A DNA stretch of 64,000 bases, taken from Nevskia sp. Its GTDB lineage: Bacteria > Pseudomonadota > Gammaproteobacteria > Nevskiales > Nevskiaceae. The position numbers and the translations under genes are program-made. A model generated the notes under the pieces. It was not told where the DNA came from. It searched no databases and saw only the letters and a list, made by a program, of their open reading frames with translations. The stretch lies in contig JAKFUK010000002.1 in the NCBI GenBank assembly GCA_021732745.1, positions 1 to 64,000 on the forward strand. The letters run 5' to 3'. Below are positions 56,293 to 64,000 of the stretch, piece after piece (within the stretch, counting starts at the first letter, position 1; each line of letters starts with the position of its first letter).

Positions 56293-57933
56293 ATGAGTGC
56301 TGTTGCCAGGATGTCCGCTGCTGAAACCGCGCACTACGACGTTGTCGTCATCGGCGCAGGTGTGGCCGGTCTGTATCAGGTGTATCGACTGCGCGAGGCG
56401 GGCTTCAAGGTCAAGGCCTTCGAGGCGGGGTCGGCGGTGGGGGGAACCTGGTACTGGAATCGCTATCCCGGTGCCCGCTTCGATTCCGAGGCCGAGATCT
56501 ACCAGTACTGGTTCTCGAAGGACATGTACGCGCAGTGGAAGCCCACCGAGCGCTTCCCGGCCCAGCCGGAGACCGAGGCCTGGCTGAATCACGTTGCCGA
56601 TCTGCACGATCTGCGCAAGCACTACAGCTTTTCCACGCGCGTCACCGCTGCCCATTACGACGAAACGGCGAAGCGCTGGACGGTGAATACCGATCAGGGC
56701 GATACGGTGACGGCGCAGTTCTTCGTCAGTTGCGGCGGCATGCTGTCGGCACCGCTGGAAAACCGCTTTCCGGGCCAGGTTACCTTCAAGGGCCGGGTTT
56801 TCCACACGGCGCGCTGGCCGAAGGAAGCCATCGACTTCACCGGCAAGACGGTCGGCGTGGTCGGCACCGGTGCCACCGGCATCCAGGTGATCCAGACCAT
56901 CGCGCCGATGGTGGGCCAGCTCAAGGCTTTCGTGCGCACGCCGCAGTACATCATTCCGATGAACAACCCGAAGTATTCGGAAGCCGACTGGGCGAAGAAG
57001 TCCGAGGGCTTCGAAGCGCTGAAAGCGCGCGTGCAGTCGACGTTCTCGGGCTTCGAGTACGACTTCGCCAACGGCTCCTGGCATGACCACACGCCTGAGC
57101 AGCGCCGCGCGATCTACGAGCATTACTGGAAGGACGGCTCGCTGGCGCTGTGGCTGTCGGGCTTCCCGGAAGTGTTTTCCGAAGAGGAAGCCAGCAAGGA
57201 CATTTCCGCGTTCGTGCGCGAAAAGATGAGCGAGCGCCTGAACCACGATCCCGATCTGATCGCCAAGCTGGTGCCGCAGGATTCCGACTACGGCTTCGGC
57301 ACCCATCGCGTGCCGCTGGAAAGCAAGTATCTGGAAACCTATTTGCGGCCGAATGTGACGGTGGTCGACTGCCGCGAATCGGCGATCGAGCGCGTGGTGC
57401 CGAACGGCGTGCAGATGAAGAACGGCACCGTGCACGAGGTCGACATCCTGATCCTGGCCACCGGCTTCGATGCCGGCACCGGTGCCCTGACCCGCATCGA
57501 CATTCGCGGCCGTGGCGGCCGTTCGCTGAAGGACGACTGGGGCCGCGACATCCGCACGGCGATGGGGCTGGGCGTGCACGGCTATCCGAACCTGTTCACC
57601 ACGGCGGCACCGCTGGCGCCCTCGGCCGCGCTCTGCAACATGACCACCTGCTTGCAGCAGCAGGTCGACTGGATTTCCGACTGCCTGATTGCGCTGCGCG
57701 CCAAAGGCAAGAACGAAATCGAGGCGACCAAGGAATTCGAGGACGCCTGGGTCAAGCACCACGATGAAACGGCGAATGCCACGCTGATCGTCAAGACCGA
57801 TAGCTGGTACATGGGCTCGAACATCGAAGGCAAGCCGCGCCGGCTGCTGTCGTACTGCGGTGGCGTCGGTGTCTATCGCGGCAAGTGCGAAGAGGTTGCG
57901 GCGAAAGGCTACGAGGGCTTCGCGATCAGCTGA
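56293..57933 (+). CDS. Baeyer-Villiger flavin monooxygenase
   Basis: 546 residues. FAD motif VVIGAGVAGLYQ (19-30), the BVMO fingerprint FKGRVFHTARWP (about 165-176) and the NADPH motif VVGTGATGIQ (about 190-199). It inserts oxygen next to a ketone, giving an ester or lactone; the family includes cyclohexanone, phenylacetone and steroid monooxygenases. ATG 56293 has GGAGGAG six bases upstream. Confidence 0.95.
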   Translation: MSAVARMSAAETAHYDVVVIGAGVAGLYQVYRLREAGFKVKAFEAGSAVGGTWYWNRYPGARFDSEAEIYQYWFSKDMYAQWKPTERFPAQPETEAWLNHVADLHDLRKHYSFSTRVTAAHYDETAKRWTVNTDQGDTVTAQFFVSCGGMLSAPLENRFPGQVTFKGRVFHTARWPKEAIDFTGKTVGVVGTGATGIQVIQTIAPMVGQLKAFVRTPQYIIPMNNPKYSEADWAKKSEGFEALKARVQSTFSGFEYDFANGSWHDHTPEQRRAIYEHYWKDGSLALWLSGFPEVFSEEEASKDISAFVREKMSERLNHDPDLIAKLVPQDSDYGFGTHRVPLESKYLETYLRPNVTVVDCRESAIERVVPNGVQMKNGTVHEVDILILATGFDAGTGALTRIDIRGRGGRSLKDDWGRDIRTAMGLGVHGYPNLFTTAAPLAPSAALCNMTTCLQQQVDWISDCLIALRAKGKNEIEATKEFEDAWVKHHDETANATLIVKTDSWYMGSNIEGKPRRLLSYCGGVGVYRGKCEEVAAKGYEGFAIS

Positions 57934-57957
57934 TCGCGGTCGGTCCGGGTTGCAGCG

Positions 57958-57990
57958 AGCCCTGTCGATCAACGATCGGCAGGGCTTTTT
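57958..57990 (+). terminator. Terminator after the BVMO gene
   Basis: AGCCCTGTCGATC with GATCGGCAGGGCT, one mismatch, followed by TTTTT. Confidence 0.9.
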
Positions 57991-58115
57991 CACGGCCAGA
58001 CGAAAGGCGGGTCGCTCGGTAAGGCGATGGCGCGCAAGGCGATCGGCCTCGGCATACTTGCCGCGCCCGCTGCACGGCGGCGCGCCCTTCCCCACTTCCA
58101 GATTCCGACACGCGC

Positions 58116-59087
58116 ATGAAGACCAGAGTCACCGAACTGCTCGGCAGCCGATATCCGATCATCCAGGGCGGCATGATGTGGGTCGGCCGCGCCGAACTCG
58201 TCGCCGCCGTGTCCAATGCCGGCGGCTTCGGCGTCATCACCGCGCTCACTCAACCGACGCCTGAAGATCTGGTCAAGGAAATCATCCGCTGCCGCGAGAT
58301 GACCGACCAGCCGTTCGGCGTCAACCTCACCATCCTGCCCAGCGCCAAGCCGCCGCCTTACGAGGCCTATCTCGATGCCGCGCTCGACAACGGCATCAAG
58401 GTGCTGGAAACCGCCGGCAACAATCCGAAGGAATTCATCGCCAAGGCGAAAGCGCGCGGCGTGAAGATCATCCACAAGTGCACCGCCGTGCGCCATGCGC
58501 TGTCGGCCGAGCGCAACGGGGTGGATGCGGTGTCGATCGACGGCTACGAGTGCGCTGGCCATCCGGGCGAAGACGGCATCGGCTGCCTGATCCTGTTCGC
58601 GCTGGCCGCCCGCAAGGTGAAGATTCCGCTGATCGCCTCCGGCGGCATCGCCGATGGCCGCACGATGGCCGCCGCCTTCGCGCTCGGCATCGAAGGCGTC
58701 AACATGGGCACCCGCTTCTGCGTCACCAAGGAAGCGCCGATCCACGACAACATCAAGCAGTTGCTGGTCACCAAATCCGAGCGCGACACCAACCTCATCT
58801 TCCGCACCCTGCACAACACCGGCCGGGTGCTGAAAACCAGCGTCTCGGACGAGGTGGTGGCGATCGAGAACCGCCCGGGCGGCTGCACCTTCGCCGACAT
58901 CCAGCATCTGGTGTCCGGGGCCAAGGGCCGCGTGGCGCTGGAAACCGGCGACGAAAGCGCCGGGCTGATCTGGGCCGGCCAGTCGGTGGGCCTGATCGAC
59001 GATATCCCGACCTGTGCCGAGCTGATCGAACGCATGGTCGGCGAATGCCGCGAGCTGCTGGCAGTTGCTCATCAACGCATGAACTGA
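58116..59087 (+). CDS. Nitronate monooxygenase/2-nitropropane dioxygenase family
   Basis: 323 residues, FMN-dependent TIM barrel. Motifs: PIIQGGMMWVGRAELVAAVS, IDGYECAGHPGEDGIG and IASGGIADGRTMAAAFALG. Members oxidise nitronates or act as related reductase-type enzymes in steroid and lipid catabolism; the real substrate here is unknown. Probably cotranscribed with the GST gene 14 bases downstream. Confidence 0.93.
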   Translation: MKTRVTELLGSRYPIIQGGMMWVGRAELVAAVSNAGGFGVITALTQPTPEDLVKEIIRCREMTDQPFGVNLTILPSAKPPPYEAYLDAALDNGIKVLETAGNNPKEFIAKAKARGVKIIHKCTAVRHALSAERNGVDAVSIDGYECAGHPGEDGIGCLILFALAARKVKIPLIASGGIADGRTMAAAFALGIEGVNMGTRFCVTKEAPIHDNIKQLLVTKSERDTNLIFRTLHNTGRVLKTSVSDEVVAIENRPGGCTFADIQHLVSGAKGRVALETGDESAGLIWAGQSVGLIDDIPTCAELIERMVGECRELLAVAHQRMN

Positions 59088-59101
59088 ACAGGAGAACCCG
59101 C

Positions 59102-59734
59102 GTGCTGAAGATCCATCATCTGGTGCTGTCCCGTTCCGAGCGCATCGTCTGGCTGGCCGAAGAACTCGGCATTGCCTATGAAGCCGTGCGCCACATCCGC
59201 GATCCACAGACCTTCCGCGCGCCCGATTCCCTGCGCGCCGTCACGCCGCTGGCCAAGGCACCGGTGATCGAGGACGAGGGCATCGTGGTCGAGGAATCCT
59301 CGGTGATCTGCGATTACCTCATCGACCGCCACGGCAGCGGCCGCCTGCGCCCGGAAGCCGGGAGTGCCGCGCGCCGCCAGTACGACTACTGGATGGCCTG
59401 CGCCGAATCGACCCTGATGTACCCGGTGCTGATCGACCTGCTGTCGGTGCTGACGCAGTCCGACGCGCCGGGCCTCAACGCCTTCGCGATGGGCGAATAC
59501 CACGCGATGTTCGCGCATGTCGAACGCAGCCTGGGCGACGGCGAATTCCTGGTCGACAACCAGTTTTCGGCCGCCGACGTGATGGTCTATTACACGCTGG
59601 CGATGGCCGCCGGCACGGCGATCCCGTTCCCGACCCATGCGCCGATGGACGCCTTCCCGAAAGTGCGCGCCTACCTCGCCCGCCTCGAACAGCGCCCCGC
59701 CTGGCAGCGCGCGACACAGGTTTGCGCGGCCTGA
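59102..59734 (+). CDS. Glutathione S-transferase
   Basis: 210 residues from GTG 59102 (AGGAG upstream). The N-terminal thioredoxin fold has HLVLSRSERIVWLAEELGI and the cis-Pro region AKAPVIEDEGIVVEESSVI; the all-helical C-terminal domain follows. Likely detoxifies or isomerises a product of the neighbouring oxygenases. Confidence 0.93.
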   Translation: MLKIHHLVLSRSERIVWLAEELGIAYEAVRHIRDPQTFRAPDSLRAVTPLAKAPVIEDEGIVVEESSVICDYLIDRHGSGRLRPEAGSAARRQYDYWMACAESTLMYPVLIDLLSVLTQSDAPGLNAFAMGEYHAMFAHVERSLGDGEFLVDNQFSAADVMVYYTLAMAAGTAIPFPTHAPMDAFPKVRAYLARLEQRPAWQRATQVCAA

Positions 59735-59775
59735 GCCGGCGCTGACCACAGCCCATCGCAGCCCCCAAAAGACAC

Positions 59776-59810
59776 AAAAAAAGCCGCAGATCCTTGACGG
59801 ACTGCGGCTT
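59776..59810 (-). terminator. Terminator downstream of tRNA-Ala
   Basis: AAGCCGCAG (59781-59789) pairs with CTGCGGCTT (59802-59810); the run of A at 59776-59782 is a U-run on the minus strand, ending tRNA-Ala transcription. Confidence 0.85.
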
Positions 59811-59825
59811 CGCGAGCGTGTCGAT

Positions 59826-59901
59826 TGGTGGAGCGGAGGAGGATCGAACTCCCGACCTCTGCATTGCGAACGCAGCGCTCTCCCAGCTGAGCTACCGCCC
59901 C
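59826..59901 (-). tRNA. tRNA-Ala(CGC)
   Basis: 76 nt with encoded CCA. 5-prime GGGGCGGTAGCTCAGCTGGG, anticodon loop TTCGCAA with anticodon CGC (reads GCG, alanine), T-arm GGAGTTCGATCC. Confidence 0.95.
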
Positions 59902-60101
59902 ACACGACGACGCGCAGTTTACCAAGATCGCGCCGGGATCGGGGGAACAATTTTCCCGGGATTGCGTTGTCGAAGGCAGACGCCGCTGGTCGCGGCATCA
60001 CTGCCACTCGCGCGTCGCCGGTATTCGCCGGTGACACCCTTCCCGTTTCGTCGCTGATGATGCGGCGACCGATCACCTTCCGCCGTCCGGAGATGCCGTC
60101 C

Positions 60102-62363
60102 ATGAAACATGTGCCTGTGCGGGTGCTGGCCGCTGCCTGCGCCGCTGTCTTCGCGACACCCTCCGCGCAGGCGATAGGCCCCGCACACGGGGCCGATCCA
60201 GCCAGCGCGGCCAGCGCAAGCCGCCATCTGCCGTTTCGCGCGGGCGAGCTGATCGTCAAGTACCGGGCCACGGCCAACGCACCGGCCATCGCCGCGATGA
60301 CTGCCAGCCACGGCATGAAAACCGGCGAGCGGATGTTCGACGGCCGCTTCGAGCGCCTGAAGCTGCCGTCGACGATGGACGTGCCCGGCGCGGTGGCGAT
60401 GCTGTCGGCCGATCCGCTGGTGGAGTACGCGGAGCCGAATTTCCTGCGCCGCCGCCATCAGGCGGTTCCCAACGATCCGCAGTTCGCGGCTCAGTGGGGT
60501 TTGCGCAACACCGGGCAGGCGAATTTCTTCCCCGATGGTCCGGCCGGCATTCCTGGCGGCGATCTCAATGCCGTCAATGCCTGGGATGCCGACGGCAATG
60601 CGGTGGCCGATCGCGCCGGGCGCGGCAATGTGATCATCGCGGTCATCGACGATGCCTTCGAGACCACGCACCCCGATCTGGCCGGCAACATGGTGGCCGG
60701 CTTCGATTTCGTCGACAACGACAGCAACCCGGCCCCGACCTCGAACAGCGAAGCGCATGGCACCGCAGTGGCGGGCGCAGCGGCGGCAGTGGGCAACAAC
60801 GGCGTCGGCGTGGCCGGTACCGCCTGGAACGAGCGGATCATGCCGCTGCGCTTCGGTTTCGACGTTGCGACCCAGTTGCGCGCCTTCGATTTCGCCAGAG
60901 TCAACGGCGCGCGGATCGTCAACGCCAGCTATGGCGGGCCGGGTTACGCGCAGAGCGAGGTCGATGCGATCGCGATGCTCGGCAATGCCGGCATCCTGTT
61001 CGTTGCCTCGTCCGGCAACCAGGACTCGAATCTCGATTTTTCCGGCGCGACCTACCCCGCCAACTATCGTCTGCCCAATGTGCTCGCGGTGGCCGCCACC
61101 AATCGCCAGGACGGCATCGCCAGCTTTTCGACCTACGGCCCGGTGACCGTGCCGCTCGCCGCACCCGGCCTGCAGATCATCACCACGACCCTCAACGGCG
61201 GCTACACCACCCCCAACGGCATCAGCGGCACCTCGTTTTCGGCCCCCTACGTGTCTGGCATCGCAGCACTGATCCGTGACTACCTGCCGACGGCGACGGT
61301 GCGCGAAGTGAAGGCGCGGCTGATCAATGCCGGCCAGCGCGGGGTCGATGGCAGCAGTCCGGCCAACCTGCGCACCGCCAGCGGCCGGCTCGACGCCAAT
61401 CGGGCGCTGAGCCTGCTGCCCGGCCCGGCGCTGGTGATCAGCCCGGCGCGGACCAGCAGCTACACCCTGCGCTTCAGCAGCGGCACCGTCGACATTCCGG
61501 TGTACGACCCGGTGGTCGTCGACGATGGCGGCAACCGCCGGCTCGATCCCGGTGAAACCGCGACCATCCGCGTCGCCATCGAAAACCTCTGGCAGACCGC
61601 CAGCAACGTCCGCGCAAGCCTGAGCGCCACCGGCGGCGTCATCGTCAACGGCGGTGCCACCAGTTTCGGCAGCATCGCCGAAGGCGCGGTGCAGAGCGGC
61701 AATTTCTCGGTCAGCGTGCCGTCGACCCTGAGCGGCTACCAGCAGATCGCCTTCACCCTGGCGATCACCGCCGATGGCGGCTACGCGACCAGCCGCAGCT
61801 TCCTGCTGGATGTCGGCCGCCTTAGCGAGGGTCAAACCGTGACCCAGAGCTTCCAGCCCGGTCTCTACGACGAGTTCCACACCTGGGTGATTGACGTTGC
61901 CAGCCTGCCGTTTGCCAACACCCGGCTGCGCTTGCAGTCCACCGGCAGCAGCGATGTGGACTTCTTCGTCCGCTACGGCGAGCCCGCGCAGTACAGCATT
62001 GATCTCGATGCCGCGACCGAAGTCAGCGAAGGCGACGACGCCTCGTTCTACTACATCAACGTCCCCGAATCGCAGCAGGGTAATGTCTCGCTCAACGGCA
62101 ACGAAACCGTGAGCCTCGGCGGCGCGCGCACCGGCAGCTACTACGTGACCGTGGTCAATTACGACCGCACGCCGGGCGCCACCTACACCTTGCGCGCCAG
62201 CCTGGAAGACGAAGGCGGAAGCGGCGATTCAGGCGGCGGTGCGGCATCGCCAGCGATGCTGATGGCGCTGTTCATCGGCCTGCTGGCCCGCTTGCGGCGA
62301 AGCGGGAAGCTGGCGCGGATCGTGACGCGTGACGGGGGGCTTCCCGGCTCGCCGAAAGCCTGA
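60102..62363 (+). CDS. Secreted subtilisin-like serine protease (S8) with GlyGly-CTERM-like anchor
   Basis: 753 residues from MKHVPVRVLAAACAAVFA, with GGAG nine bases upstream. Signal peptide 1-24; a prodomain (about 40-110, GELIVKYRATANAPAIAAMT); the catalytic domain with Asp183 (VIDDAF), His219 (EAHGTAVAG) and Ser378 (SGTSFSAP); then a beta domain and a PPC-like domain. The C-terminus has Gly/Ser followed by a short membrane helix and basic residues (MLMALFIGLLARLRR), like GlyGly-CTERM proteins processed by rhombosortase. Confidence 0.93.
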   Translation: MKHVPVRVLAAACAAVFATPSAQAIGPAHGADPASAASASRHLPFRAGELIVKYRATANAPAIAAMTASHGMKTGERMFDGRFERLKLPSTMDVPGAVAMLSADPLVEYAEPNFLRRRHQAVPNDPQFAAQWGLRNTGQANFFPDGPAGIPGGDLNAVNAWDADGNAVADRAGRGNVIIAVIDDAFETTHPDLAGNMVAGFDFVDNDSNPAPTSNSEAHGTAVAGAAAAVGNNGVGVAGTAWNERIMPLRFGFDVATQLRAFDFARVNGARIVNASYGGPGYAQSEVDAIAMLGNAGILFVASSGNQDSNLDFSGATYPANYRLPNVLAVAATNRQDGIASFSTYGPVTVPLAAPGLQIITTTLNGGYTTPNGISGTSFSAPYVSGIAALIRDYLPTATVREVKARLINAGQRGVDGSSPANLRTASGRLDANRALSLLPGPALVISPARTSSYTLRFSSGTVDIPVYDPVVVDDGGNRRLDPGETATIRVAIENLWQTASNVRASLSATGGVIVNGGATSFGSIAEGAVQSGNFSVSVPSTLSGYQQIAFTLAITADGGYATSRSFLLDVGRLSEGQTVTQSFQPGLYDEFHTWVIDVASLPFANTRLRLQSTGSSDVDFFVRYGEPAQYSIDLDAATEVSEGDDASFYYINVPESQQGNVSLNGNETVSLGGARTGSYYVTVVNYDRTPGATYTLRASLEDEGGSGDSGGGAASPAMLMALFIGLLARLRRSGKLARIVTRDGGLPGSPKA

Positions 62364-62425
62364 TAAAACGCGCGCCATCAGGGGTCGACGACTCACCAAC
62401 TTCATCCAGTGGAGCACGCGCAGGC

Positions 62426-62671
62426 ATGGCAGGAAGACCGGGCAAGAAAGCGCAACCGCCGCCCAAACCGTTCGACGAATTCGCCGACGAAACCGAGAGC
62501 TTCGACGACGACGCCCCGGCCCTCGACGCCAAGGGCAACCCGATGCCGACCACGCGCCGCGACTGGCGCGATGTCGAGAAATTTCGCGAAGACCGCGAGC
62601 TGCGCAAGCTGATCGGCGAAGACTTCGACGATCCCTTCGCCGAACGCCCGACCCGCCGCCCGGGTAACTGA
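62426..62671 (+). CDS. Small acidic conserved protein
   Basis: 81 residues. Basic N-terminus, acidic middle (EFADETESFDDDAPALD), then RRDWRDVEKFREDRELRKLI. The layout resembles the small PA3496-type proteins, but identity is uncertain. It lies between the protease and the epimerase. Confidence 0.65.
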   Translation: MAGRPGKKAQPPPKPFDEFADETESFDDDAPALDAKGNPMPTTRRDWRDVEKFREDRELRKLIGEDFDDPFAERPTRRPGN

Positions 62672-62693
62672 CCGACTCGCCGCAGGCGCTTCG

Positions 62694-63545
62694 ATGCGCG
62701 TGCTGGTCACCGGCAGCAGCGGCCGGGTCGGCAGCGCCATCGCGGCCCGGTTGGCGGCGCTGGGTCATGCGGTCACCGGCCTTGATCGCCTTGTCGGCCC
62801 TGCCACCGCACTGATCGGCTCGATCGACGATCCAGCGATCGTGCGCCGCGCGATGTCCGGCATCGACGGCGTGATCCACACCGCAGCCCTGCACGCGCCG
62901 CATGTCGGCGTGCTGCCTGACGCTGCATTTCGCGCCACCAACATCGACGGCAGCCGTTGCCTGCTCGAAGCCGCCCTCGCGGCCGGCGTGCGCCGCTTCG
63001 TGATGACCAGCAGCACTTCGATCTACGGTCAGGCGCTGGTTGCTGCGGAGCGCGCGGTCTGGGTCACCGAAGCGCTGACCCCGCAGCCACGCGATATCTA
63101 CGACGAAACCAAGCTCGCCGCCGAAAGCCTGTGCCGCGAAGCCGCAGAAGCCGGCTTGCCCTGCATCGTCCTGCGCATGTCGCGCTGCTTCCCCGAACCG
63201 CTGCGCGAGATGGCGATCTATCGCCTGCATCGCGGTGTCGATCTGCGCGATGTCGCCGCCGCGCATGCATTGGCGCTGGCAGCGGATCGCCCGGGTTTCG
63301 AGGTGTTCAACATTTCCGCCGCCAGCCCGTTCCTGATCCCCGACTGCCCCGAACTCCTGCACAACGCTGCCCGGGTAATCGCCCGCCGCGCGCCGGAAGT
63401 GCCCCCGCTGTTCGCCGCCCGCAGCTGGCTGCTACCGACCTCGATCGACCGCGTCTACGCAATCGACCACGCCGTCCGAACGCTGGGCTATCGCCCGCAG
63501 TTCGGAATCAAGTGCCTGCTCGACGCCACTTCCGCGCTTCTGTGA
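62694..63545 (+). CDS. NAD-dependent epimerase/dehydratase (extended SDR)
   Basis: 283 residues. Rossmann motif VTGSSGRVGSA (5-15), Ser/Thr at TSSTSIYG, and YDETK as catalytic Tyr-x3-Lys. Shorter than typical sugar epimerases; the substrate is unknown. It starts 22 bases after the small acidic protein. Confidence 0.9.
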   Translation: MRVLVTGSSGRVGSAIAARLAALGHAVTGLDRLVGPATALIGSIDDPAIVRRAMSGIDGVIHTAALHAPHVGVLPDAAFRATNIDGSRCLLEAALAAGVRRFVMTSSTSIYGQALVAAERAVWVTEALTPQPRDIYDETKLAAESLCREAAEAGLPCIVLRMSRCFPEPLREMAIYRLHRGVDLRDVAAAHALALAADRPGFEVFNISAASPFLIPDCPELLHNAARVIARRAPEVPPLFAARSWLLPTSIDRVYAIDHAVRTLGYRPQFGIKCLLDATSALL

Positions 63546-63763
63546 TCAAGGTCTGATTGCGCGAATCCGAAACAGTCCATTTGTCGGAATAAAGGCCGTT
63601 CCTTTGAGCCCGATCACAGTTTCCTGACACCGCGTCGATGACCATCCGGCATCGGTGATTTCAGCCCGACCCGCATGAACGTCGCCGATTACCGGGCGGC
63701 TTCCGGTGCCAAGCACCGGGAGTCGTCATCAAGATTGATAACTACAGTTCAGGGAGGTGTCCA

Positions 63764-64000
63764 ATGTCGAAACTCTCTTTATCACCCGCATGCAGTGCGC
63801 TGCACGCAGCACGGCGTTCAACGGATTCCCCGCTGGCAGGGCGTCGCCGTTCCGATATCGGTTCGCTGCTCGGCCGGGCGACGATGGCTGCACTCGGCAG
63901 TGCAATGCTTGCCGGGGCCGCGCATGCGCAGATCACCACGGAGTCCATCGAAAGCGGTGTAGTGACACCAGCGCAGATGGCCAGCACGCTCGCCGGTGAC
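63764..64000 (+). CDS. Secreted protein, 5-prime part only (cut by window end)
   Basis: 79 residues are visible. AGGGAGG lies six bases before ATG. A long basic N-region is followed by a signal peptide ending AGAAHAQ, then ITTESIESGVVTPAQMASTL. The mature start resembles choice-of-anchor L-type surface proteins, a guess from about 25 residues. Confidence 0.7.
   Translation, partial: MSKLSLSPACSALHAARRSTDSPLAGRRRSDIGSLLGRATMAALGSAMLAGAAHAQITTESIESGVVTPAQMASTLAGD

Noticed and set aside
56269-58095. 608-codon open frame on the minus strand
   Set aside because: Antisense to the Baeyer-Villiger monooxygenase; composition-driven, rich in His, Arg and Ala, with no motif.
59919-61880. 653-codon open frame on the minus strand
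   Set aside because: It is antisense to the subtilase, whose catalytic triad is complete. High GC produces long antisense frames; its residues show no domain.
1-64000. CRISPR array or integron integrase
   Set aside because: No regularly spaced direct repeats were seen, and no tyrosine recombinase with integron-type motifs was found in any frame given.

Overview
The window is high-GC gammaproteobacterial DNA. A complete Mu-like transposable prophage occupies 146-40496 and host chromosome follows. The host genes suggest a Nevskiales/Xanthomonadales-type bacterium: the dapA, gcvR, bcp, phoH order, a DksA with a Lys/Ala-rich N-terminal extension, GlyGly-CTERM-like sorting, and a Baeyer-Villiger/nitronate monooxygenase gene group. 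This assignment is inference; no rRNA is present.

Prophage ends. The element begins TGTGAG and ends TTTACA, is flanked by a 5-bp duplication (GCCGC), and has related inverted ends. Removing it restores the second copy of a host repeat whose first copy lies at 1-70. The layout runs left to right: divergent LexA-like repressor and Ner; A transposase and B ATPase; small early genes; a block of integron-type gene cassettes (about 10074-11660); GemA/Gp16 and a Mor-type activator; endolysin, holin and nested spanins; virion/tail-fibre-like genes; DUF2730 and small and large terminase; portal, MuF and virion morphogenesis genes; protease/scaffold, decoration protein and major capsid; then a siphovirus-type tail module with a tube protein, frameshifted tail chaperones, a 946-residue tape measure and NlpC/P60-J-like tip proteins; finally tail fibre and a Dam-type methylase at the right end. 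The combination of Mu-style replication with a long non-contractile tail resembles B3/D3112-like transposable siphophages.

Most unusual feature. Between the DUF7220-like gene and gemA lie six attC-like sites that bound five short cassettes, all in the phage transcription direction. In four of the five cassettes the inverse core of the cassette's own attC is the exact (three) or one-mismatch (one) reverse complement of the core at that cassette's start. That is the signature of circular cassettes inserted by an integron integrase. No integron integrase is in the window, so this is a CALIN-like array (attC cluster lacking an integrase) carried by a transposable phage. One cassette is fused in frame to a phage gene.

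Host part. tRNA-Ser(GGA) borders the insertion. Then come a small lipoprotein and dapA (minus), gcvR, bcp, phoH, an unknown gene and a TSUP permease (plus), epmA (minus), and dksA, whose long N-terminal extension is separated from the core by a ten-A run. tRNA-Leu(UAA) and tRNA-Arg(CCU) follow. A catabolic/respiratory group comes next: fatty acid desaturase, MarR, molybdopterin oxidoreductase, heme-copper oxidase subunit III/IV-like proteins, a second MarR, a Baeyer-Villiger monooxygenase, nitronate monooxygenase and glutathione S-transferase. It includes a non-coding repeat island at 52.5-53.4 kb. The window ends with tRNA-Ala(CGC), a secreted subtilase, a small conserved protein, an NAD-dependent epimerase and the start of a secreted protein.
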